Assembly: GCA_030590405.1 (NCBI GenBank)
Contig: JAUUYO010000100.1
Location: 1 to 11,618 of the forward strand
Source: Kangiellaceae bacterium
GTDB lineage: Bacteria > Pseudomonadota > Gammaproteobacteria > Enterobacterales > Kangiellaceae
DNA length: 11,618 bases
Direction of reading: 5' to 3'
Of the stretch, positions 5,887-11,618 are shown piece by piece. Under the pieces are notes generated by a model. The model worked only from the letters and a program-made list of their open reading frames with translations. It was not told the DNA's origin and did not search any database. A program made the position numbers and the translations under genes. How positions within the stretch are numbered: position 1 is the first letter of the stretch; each line of letters opens with the position of its first letter.

Positions 5887-8800
5887 GTGAAACAAACAGG
5901 CATCAAAAACTTTCAAGCCGGGCTATTTAAAAGCGCCTCCCTGAGTGAAGTCTCAAGCGATAGTCCTGCTTATTGTTTAAGTCAGTTGGAGGTTTTTAAC
6001 TGGGGACCATTTGCCGGACTACATCGAATTGATCTTGATCCGAGTGGTTGCGCTCTCATTGGTCAAACCGGCAGCGGTAAAACGACTTTGGTTGACGCCA
6101 TTATGACCTTGATCTGCGCTTTACCAAAATATAACCTTGCCTCAACTGGTGGACATGAAAGCGACCGCGATTTAATGTCTTATGTGCGGGGCGTGACTGG
6201 CACCGGCGGCGATGACGAGTCGCAACATATTGCCCGGCCTGGACAGACCATTACCGGGTTGAGCGCTAACTATATTGCGGGCGATTCAACTGTTTGCTTA
6301 ACTGGCCTGTTATGGTTAGACAGTTCAAGCACCAGTCAATCAGATATGAAACGTTTGTGGATCTTTGACAAAAGACCAGAGCAAGGCTTGGCAGACTACT
6401 TACAACAATTGCAATCATTGGGACTTCGAGGACTCAAGTTACAATTAAAAGAGCAAGCAGAGCTATCTTATAGCCAGAATAAAAAAACTTATCTGGCGCA
6501 GTGCAGGCGTTTTTTTGAAGTGGGCGAAAATGCCTTTACTTTGCTTAATAGAGCAGCGGGTCTTAAGCAACTTAACAGCATTGATGAGTTATTTAGAAAT
6601 TTGGTGCTTGATGATCGCTCCGCGTTTGATCGGGCTCAACAGGTCATCGAAGAATTTGATGAGCTAAAGGGCATACATTCAGAATTACAAATTGCCAGAG
6701 AGCAGCAGCAGTCGCTTTTGCCTATTTTTGATCTGCAAAAACGGCGAATGAAAACTCAAAGTAAACTCCAGAATTTAAACCAACAGCAACAATTATTGCC
6801 GCGCTGGTTTGCCTTTCAGACTAAAGCCTTATGGTTAATACGAGCGCAAGATAAGCAGTTAGAAATTGATCAACTGGTTAATAAAATAAAGCTTAATGAG
6901 CAGCAATTGAACGAGCAGCAATCGCTCGTGGACAATTATTATCAAGCTTATCAGCGGCTCGGCGGAACCAGTATTGAAGAGCTTAAACGGCAGATAGATG
7001 AACGGCAAAATCAATTAACCTTGCTTAAACAAAACTTAACGGATTATCAACAACTTTGTCGTGTTTTGTCTCTTGATCCGATCGTTAAACTTGAGCAACT
7101 CACTGAAAATCAACAACAAGCAGAGCAGCGTTACCAGGAAAACCAGAAAATACTTGTTGAGCTGGAAAAAAGCAAAGACCATCAAACCCAGTTAACCCTC
7201 AATCAGCAAGATCAAACACAAGCTCTTGAGGCAGAAATCCACTTGGTCAAAGCTACGCCAGAATGCAACATTCCGCCAAGGTTTCTTCAATTTCAAAAAC
7301 AGTTGGCCATTGCGCTAAATTGCAATGAGGCGCAAATTCCATTTGTGGGACAATCGGTAGAAGTTAAAGACAAACGTTGGCAAGGCGCGATTGAACGAGC
7401 GATGGGTAGTCATCGATTGAGATTGGTGGTTGCTGCCAGTCAGTTCCAAAAAGCGTTAAACTGGATCAATCAGCGGGATAATCAACTGCATGTTCGTTTA
7501 CTCAATAGCCAGGATTACCAACAACCTCAAAAAGCCATGGAAGATGGCTTTAGTCAAATGCTTAATTATAAGGATGATCAGCATCACAGGGTGATCAAAA
7601 ATTTTATTGCAAGTATCGACCGACATTGTGTTCACTCGGTAGAAGACTTGAGTGTTAAATCTTTCAGTATGACCAGGCAAGGGTTAATGTCGGGCAAACG
7701 AGGTTTGTTTGAAAAGCAAGATCAAAGACCGCTGACACAAGGTTGGATGACCGGTTTTGACAATCAAAACCGGTTAGCTGAATTGCAACAATCCTTTCAA
7801 CATAGTCATCAGCAATGGAAAACTTTCAAAGATGAATTAAGTGAATTAAAAACACGTTTTAAAGACATCGAACAGCAACAAAATTTATTGCAAAGTTTGC
7901 AGAATATTACCTTTGTAGAGTTAGATACAGATTCTGTAATAACAACTCTCGAAAAACTTCAAGCTCAGTTAAAACAGTTACAAGATCCAGATTCAGACAC
8001 AGGCAAAGCGGAACAACAGTGGCTTTCGGCAAAAAAGCAGTTGAATGAAATACAACAAGTCCTTAATGACTGTAAAGTTAGTCATCAGATCGCGCTAAAT
8101 ACGCTAGAGCAGGCCAACAAACAAATTGATGAAGCCTCTAAGCGCTATGAACAAGACCTTGTTCATAGCGAGATTGAGTCTATCCAAAGTCATTATCCAG
8201 CGGTAAAAACAGACCAGATTGAACAACTAATAAATCTTGAGAGAGAGGCATTACAGGGGCTGCAAAATAAGCTCAACAAACAACAAAAAATACTGGCTGA
8301 TATTGAAAGTTTGCTCGGAAAAAAAATGGTTTTTGCTAAAGCAAAAGACACCGGTGCTCTTAGTGAGGTTGGGCTAGAGCTAGAAGATATTGCAAGCTAT
8401 TTACAGCAATTAGAGATCCTCAATAAAGAAGCGCTGCCAACCAAGTTGGAGCGTTTTTTAGAATATCTTAATCAATCCTCCGATCAAGGTGTGACTCAAC
8501 TGCTTACCCGGATCGACAACGAAGTGTCGGTGATCGAAGAGCGTATCGAAGAGTTAAATACAACTTTGCAAGGGGTTGATTTTCAGCCGCAACGTTATTT
8601 GCAACTAGTGCCACAAAAAATCACTCACCAGTCATTGCAGGGTTTACAAAAAGCTCAAAGAGACTTGCGAAGCGCAGCGATGCAGGACGATCAGGGCGAA
8701 TCACATTTTAAATCACTCATTGTCATTGTTGAGCAGCTAAAAGATGCGGTCGAAAGAAAACGCACTCGTCCGGCATTAGCGCTACTTGATCCTCGCTATC

Positions 8801-9228
8801 GACTACAATTTTCGGTGGCGATCATTGAGAGAGAAACCAATATAGTGATAGAAACCCGTACCGGTTCCAAAGGTGGTAGCGGCGGTGAAAAAGAAATTAT
8901 CGCCAGTTTTATTCTAACGGCGTCTCTGAGTTATGCACTATGTCCCAAAGACAGAAAGGTGCCTTTGTTTGGCACAGTGATATTAGATGAAGCTTTTTCT
9001 AAAAGTTCGCAAGCGGTGGCCGCCAGGATTATATTTGCGCTTAGACAATTTGGTTTAAATCCACTGTTTGTGACGCCGAATAAAGAAATGCGCCTGCTGC
9101 GAGAGCATACCGCATCGGCCGTTTTAGTCCATCGAAAAAACAAACAGTCACTTGCATTAAGTTTAAGCTGGCAGGAAATCGATCGACACATTGTGCAAAG
9201 AAACACGATTTCGAAAATTGGCCAATGA
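5887..9228 (+). CDS. jetC: JetC, Wadjet SMC/MukB-like ATPase (COG4913)
   Basis: The 1113-residue product has the usual JetC length and order. It has LEVFNWGPF (34-42), then Walker A GQTGSGKTT (59-67) followed by LVDAIMTLI. Long Gln-rich coiled-coil arms (~225-460 and ~640-950) flank a hinge-like domain at ~480-600 that contains IPFVGQSVEVKDKRWQGAIERAMG. After the hinge comes the family-typical RGLFEKQDQRPL and FDNQNRLAEL. The C-terminal head has signature SGGE (998-1001, in KGGSGGEKE) and Walker B VILDEAF (1031-1037, D1034-E1035), with FVTPNKEMRLL after it. All catalytic motifs look intact. Known role: DNA-loop-extruding motor that recognises small closed circular DNA and delivers it to JetD. 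It starts with GTG 20 nt after jetB and overlaps jetD by 4 nt (ATGA). Two strong inverted repeats lie within its coding sequence. Confidence 0.95.
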   Translation: MKQTGIKNFQAGLFKSASLSEVSSDSPAYCLSQLEVFNWGPFAGLHRIDLDPSGCALIGQTGSGKTTLVDAIMTLICALPKYNLASTGGHESDRDLMSYVRGVTGTGGDDESQHIARPGQTITGLSANYIAGDSTVCLTGLLWLDSSSTSQSDMKRLWIFDKRPEQGLADYLQQLQSLGLRGLKLQLKEQAELSYSQNKKTYLAQCRRFFEVGENAFTLLNRAAGLKQLNSIDELFRNLVLDDRSAFDRAQQVIEEFDELKGIHSELQIAREQQQSLLPIFDLQKRRMKTQSKLQNLNQQQQLLPRWFAFQTKALWLIRAQDKQLEIDQLVNKIKLNEQQLNEQQSLVDNYYQAYQRLGGTSIEELKRQIDERQNQLTLLKQNLTDYQQLCRVLSLDPIVKLEQLTENQQQAEQRYQENQKILVELEKSKDHQTQLTLNQQDQTQALEAEIHLVKATPECNIPPRFLQFQKQLAIALNCNEAQIPFVGQSVEVKDKRWQGAIERAMGSHRLRLVVAASQFQKALNWINQRDNQLHVRLLNSQDYQQPQKAMEDGFSQMLNYKDDQHHRVIKNFIASIDRHCVHSVEDLSVKSFSMTRQGLMSGKRGLFEKQDQRPLTQGWMTGFDNQNRLAELQQSFQHSHQQWKTFKDELSELKTRFKDIEQQQNLLQSLQNITFVELDTDSVITTLEKLQAQLKQLQDPDSDTGKAEQQWLSAKKQLNEIQQVLNDCKVSHQIALNTLEQANKQIDEASKRYEQDLVHSEIESIQSHYPAVKTDQIEQLINLEREALQGLQNKLNKQQKILADIESLLGKKMVFAKAKDTGALSEVGLELEDIASYLQQLEILNKEALPTKLERFLEYLNQSSDQGVTQLLTRIDNEVSVIEERIEELNTTLQGVDFQPQRYLQLVPQKITHQSLQGLQKAQRDLRSAAMQDDQGESHFKSLIVIVEQLKDAVERKRTRPALALLDPRYRLQFSVAIIERETNIVIETRTGSKGGSGGEKEIIASFILTASLSYALCPKDRKVPLFGTVILDEAFSKSSQAVAARIIFALRQFGLNPLFVTPNKEMRLLREHTASAVLVHRKNKQSLALSLSWQEIDRHIVQRNTISKIGQ
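7750..7774 (+). repeat. Perfect 11-bp inverted repeat (hairpin) inside jetC
   Basis: Arms ACCGGTTTTGA (7750-7760) and TCAAAACCGGT (7764-7774) are exact reverse complements around a CAA loop. One G-U and one U-A pair outward (7748-7749 with 7775-7776) can extend the stem to 13. It encodes the TGFDNQNR stretch just after the hinge. No U-tract follows, so it is not a standard terminator. Confidence 0.85.
8143..8170 (+). repeat. Perfect 13-bp inverted repeat (hairpin) inside jetC
   Basis: Arms CGCTATGAACAAG (8143-8155) and CTTGTTCATAGCG (8158-8170) are exact reverse complements separated by 2 nt. In RNA this would be a 12-bp stem with a GACC tetraloop. It lies in the second coiled-coil arm and encodes RYEQDLVHS. 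No U-tract follows. Confidence 0.9.
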
Positions 9229-10370
9229 AATCTGCGCTGCAATTAAGCAACAGATTGGCTGCTCAGTGGCTATCCGCCGATCACCGCGAGCAACGAATGT
9301 TATCTGGGTCTGATTGGTCGTTGCGTTTACCAATTGGTAAGCCGAGTGCCAAAATGTTTACAGGCCAGTCGCTGCAAGTACAACAGCATCTGGCAAACTG
9401 GCGAAAACAGCAAATTGGGCAGGTAGAATGGGCATCGGTTAAATATCAATCCGCCAGTGAGCCAGTTGAGATGCCTGTTTATTGGCTAATTGATACTGTT
9501 GACGAGTGGATAGCCGCTTCTGGGGATCCACAAGTTAAAATGGAATTTGAGCAGCTTATCGGTGTGCTCCAGCAGATCGAACCCATTTTCCACCATCTAA
9601 TTGTTCGTCATCGTAGCTTGTGGACAAACAAAAATAACCTCAATCATGAGACGCTGGTTCGTTGTTGCCAGCTAGCGATGCGACTTGAATCCGGCATGGC
9701 TATGGGGCGACCGCTCAGAGCGGTTTCCATAACAGGCTTTGATAGTAAATTTTTGGAAAATCAACGAGGTTTGTTAAGCCAGCTATTAAATATTCGATTT
9801 GCTGGTGTATTAAAAGATCAAAATCTGGAAGAGTTCTTAGATGCATCCGAAAAAGGGGAACACTGGCTGTTACTAAAACCGCTTGCCAGAGGGATGCTCC
9901 CTTTTGAGCAACTGCGCGTCAGGGCATCCGAGTTAGCTCAAATCGAATTGCCAGCACAAAATCTGATCATCGTTGAAAATGAGCAATGCCATCATCAATT
10001 GCCAGAGTTAGAAAATACTCTGGCCATTTTAGGCGGTGGTCTTAATCTGCTATGGTTGGCAAACGCTCACTTCAAAACAAAGAAGATTATTTACTGGGGA
10101 GATATTGATAGTTGGGGATTAAAAATGCTGGCGATGGCAAGGCACCACCAGTTAAACCTACAGCCTCTACTCATGGATCTGGCGACATTTAATCAATACC
10201 AACGATTTGCCGTGCCTGAACCTGGGCATGCTGGTTTTGCCAGTCCCACAGGACTCACTGCAACAGAGGGCGAACTTTATCAAGTATTATTAAAATCGAC
10301 TCGGGGGCGTCTGGAGCAGGAATATATCGCAGCAGAGACTGTTAAAGTCTGTTTACAGAGAATGATTTAG
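9225..10370 (+). CDS. jetD: JetD, Wadjet Toprim nuclease (DUF3322-DUF2220)
   Basis: The 381-residue product has an N-terminal DUF3322-type arm (~1-190), including WSLRLPIGKPSAKM (31-44), VEWASVKYQ and the SLWTNKNNLNHETL / REVSITGFDSKFLE-like region (131-178; the actual text is RAVSITGFDSKFLE). The C-terminal DUF2220 Toprim-like part (~235-375) shows IIVENE (E251) and YWGDIDSWG (290-298, D293 and D295), expected metal ligands, followed by LLMDLATF and a closing RGRLEQEYI (360-368). Known role: topoisomerase VI A-like, metal-dependent nuclease that cleaves circular DNA held by JetABC. The ATG overlaps the jetC stop as ATGA, which implies translational coupling. The acidic residues are all present, so the nuclease is predicted active. 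This is the last gene of the Wadjet array. Confidence 0.93.
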   Translation: MKSALQLSNRLAAQWLSADHREQRMLSGSDWSLRLPIGKPSAKMFTGQSLQVQQHLANWRKQQIGQVEWASVKYQSASEPVEMPVYWLIDTVDEWIAASGDPQVKMEFEQLIGVLQQIEPIFHHLIVRHRSLWTNKNNLNHETLVRCCQLAMRLESGMAMGRPLRAVSITGFDSKFLENQRGLLSQLLNIRFAGVLKDQNLEEFLDASEKGEHWLLLKPLARGMLPFEQLRVRASELAQIELPAQNLIIVENEQCHHQLPELENTLAILGGGLNLLWLANAHFKTKKIIYWGDIDSWGLKMLAMARHHQLNLQPLLMDLATFNQYQRFAVPEPGHAGFASPTGLTATEGELYQVLLKSTRGRLEQEYIAAETVKVCLQRMI

Positions 10371-10465
10371 CGCTATGTAGTTATCATTTGATCGGTATCA
10401 CAAGCCAAAGGGGTTAAAGTGAACTAGAATCATGCAGTAGGAATCTTTGAATTAAATGGTAGCCT

Positions 10466-11509
10466 ATGGATTTTGAAACACTCATCGAAGAACTCGGCAC
10501 AGGCAAAATATCTGCTCTGATAGGTGTGCTTGTTGGGCTGTTATTCGGTGTTTTTGCCCAGCAGAGCCGTTTTTGTTTACGGGCGGCCTGCATTGAATTT
10601 TGGCGAGGTCAAACTGGACACAAGTTCACGATCTGGCTTTTGACTTTTTCTGCGGCTCTGATAGCGACTCAGCTTTATATCGAAAACGGTTTGATTGAAA
10701 CAGGTAATATTCGCCAGTTAAACGCGGTTGGCTCAATGTCTGGCGCGATTATCGGTGGGTTAATGTTTGGTACCGGAATGATCCTCGCCAGAGGCTGCGC
10801 CAGCCGTCTGCTGGTGTTATCTGCCACCGGTAATATGCGAGCCTTGATCTCGGGTTTAATTATTACGTTAGTTGCCCAGGCATCCCTGCGTGGCGCATTA
10901 TCACCTGCACGAGAAGGTCTATCAAGCGTTTGGCTGGTGGAGGGCTACCAACGCGGTTTTTCTCATTTGCTCCCTGACTACGGTGGTGTACTGCTGGGCG
11001 TGATGATCTTATCGGTTGGCATCTGGTTTGTCTGGCGGCATAGAATTAGCTGGTGGCTGGGCGGCACGGCCACCATTACCGGCTTGACGATTACTCTCGG
11101 CTGGGCGTTAAACAGTTGGCATGCTAATCATTCCTTCGACATTGTTCCTCTAAAAAGTATTAGCTTTACCGGTCCATCTGCAGATACTTTGATGGGCTTG
11201 ATCAATTCACCTGTATTGGATTTAAGCTTTGATGTTGGTCTGGTACCCGGAGTATTTGCCGGATCTATGCTGGCATCACTGCTTACTCACGAATTTAAGT
11301 GGCAGCAATTTACTGCCGAAACAGGTCTGTCCCGTTACCTGGTGGGGGCAACTCTGATGGGGTTTGGTGGAATGCTGGCCGGTGGTTGCGCAGTGGGCGC
11401 TGGCGTGACTGGCGGCTCGTTATTGGCTGTGACTGCCTGGGTCGCGCTGTTTTGCATGTGGTTGGCCGCTGGCGCAACAGATTGGTTGATTGACAAGTCT
11501 CGGCCCTGA
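10466..11509 (+). CDS. YeeE/YedE-family (TsuA-like) sulfur-compound transporter
   Basis: The 347-residue product is a polytopic inner-membrane protein with about nine hydrophobic segments (roughly 14-34, 54-70, 90-110, 124-142, 173-191, 196-213, 255-275, 290-310, 316-338). It carries the family's conserved cysteines in SRFC (C37), ARGCASR (C111) and AGGCAVGAG (C308). In the characterised thiosulfate transporter TsuA, cysteines in equivalent motifs pass thiosulfate through the membrane. An in-frame TAG at 10460-10462 rules out an upstream start. No strong Shine-Dalgarno precedes the ATG. The gene sits 95 nt after jetD and has no evident link to defence, so it is probably flanking chromosome. 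The exact substrate (thiosulfate or another sulfur or selenium species) cannot be told from sequence. Confidence 0.88.
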   Translation: MDFETLIEELGTGKISALIGVLVGLLFGVFAQQSRFCLRAACIEFWRGQTGHKFTIWLLTFSAALIATQLYIENGLIETGNIRQLNAVGSMSGAIIGGLMFGTGMILARGCASRLLVLSATGNMRALISGLIITLVAQASLRGALSPAREGLSSVWLVEGYQRGFSHLLPDYGGVLLGVMILSVGIWFVWRHRISWWLGGTATITGLTITLGWALNSWHANHSFDIVPLKSISFTGPSADTLMGLINSPVLDLSFDVGLVPGVFAGSMLASLLTHEFKWQQFTAETGLSRYLVGATLMGFGGMLAGGCAVGAGVTGGSLLAVTAWVALFCMWLAAGATDWLIDKSRP

Positions 11510-11535
11510 GTTCGATTAATTTTGCTTCACTTTGT

Positions 11536-11618
11536 TTAACTCTGCAACCAGGCCAGCACATCAAAAAATCGATATTGTTCAAATTTGCCATACTCGGCTA
11601 ATTTTCTCACGCGTAACT
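11536..11618 (-). CDS. Possible 3' end of a convergent gene, cut by the window edge
   Basis: On the minus strand one frame is open from the right edge to a TAA at 11538-11536. It encodes 26 residues, including KLAEYGKFEQYRFFDVLAWL, a composition that reads like real protein rather than random DNA. If real, it converges on the YedE-like gene with a 26-nt gap and no visible terminator between them. The product cannot be identified from so short a piece. Confidence 0.4.
   Translation of the reverse strand, partial: LRVRKLAEYGKFEQYRFFDVLAWLQS

Noticed and set aside
8931..9250. Overlapping minus-strand frames opposite the end of jetC
   Set aside because: They are antisense to the conserved SMC head (signature and Walker B) and show no family features of their own.
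9710..9724. 6-bp hairpin (ACCGCT/AGCGGT) inside jetD
   Set aside because: A short stem inside coding sequence with only a weak U run after it is expected by chance at this length.
10371..10465. Terminator or strong promoter between jetD and the transporter gene
   Set aside because: No GC-rich hairpin with U-tract is visible. TAGAAT at 10425-10430 resembles a -10 box but has no matching -35, so neither is called.

Overview
The window looks like a defence locus from a gammaproteobacterium-like chromosome. It has moderately low GC, Gln-rich coiled coils, Shine-Dalgarno starts and a YeeE/YedE transporter as neighbour. The phylum assignment is a weak inference. Almost every gene lies on the + strand in one tight, operon-like array.

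The backbone is a type I Wadjet (JetABCD) anti-plasmid system, an SMC complex of the MukBEF kind with its own nuclease. In order it holds the C-terminal two thirds of jetA (DUF3375, kleisin; 5' end outside the window, 2-970), jetB (DUF4194, KITE/MukE-like; 5072-5866), jetC (COG4913 SMC ATPase; 5887-9228) and jetD (DUF3322/DUF2220, Toprim nuclease; 9225-10370). In characterised Wadjet systems JetABC extrudes DNA loops, senses small closed circles, and JetD cuts them.

The unusual part is that jetA and jetB are not adjacent. About 4.1 kb (971-5066) separates them and carries two genes foreign to the Wadjet core. One is a 901-residue TrlF-like protein with a PHP-type N-terminus, in which two metal-binding motifs are substituted, fused to an SMC/RecN-like ATPase. 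The other is a 413-residue protein with an AlbA_2 (Schlafen-type) domain and a GHKL-type ATPase domain. The pair looks like a second, self-contained nucleic-acid-directed module embedded in the Wadjet operon. Both flanks end in the hexamer GTATAG. Removing the insert would put jetB 5 nt after the jetA stop and return a TGAGG ribosome-binding site that jetB now lacks, so the cassette appears to have landed precisely between the two genes.

Two further oddities lie within the Wadjet genes. JetB carries an in-frame hexanucleotide microsatellite encoding 18 Thr-Asp dipeptides between its two conserved halves. jetC contains two strong perfect inverted repeats, with arms of 11 bp and 13 bp, inside its coiled-coil coding region.

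Downstream, after a 95-nt gap, lies a YeeE/YedE (TsuA-like) sulfur-compound transporter, probably ordinary flanking chromosome. At the right edge the end of a possible convergent gene enters on the - strand.
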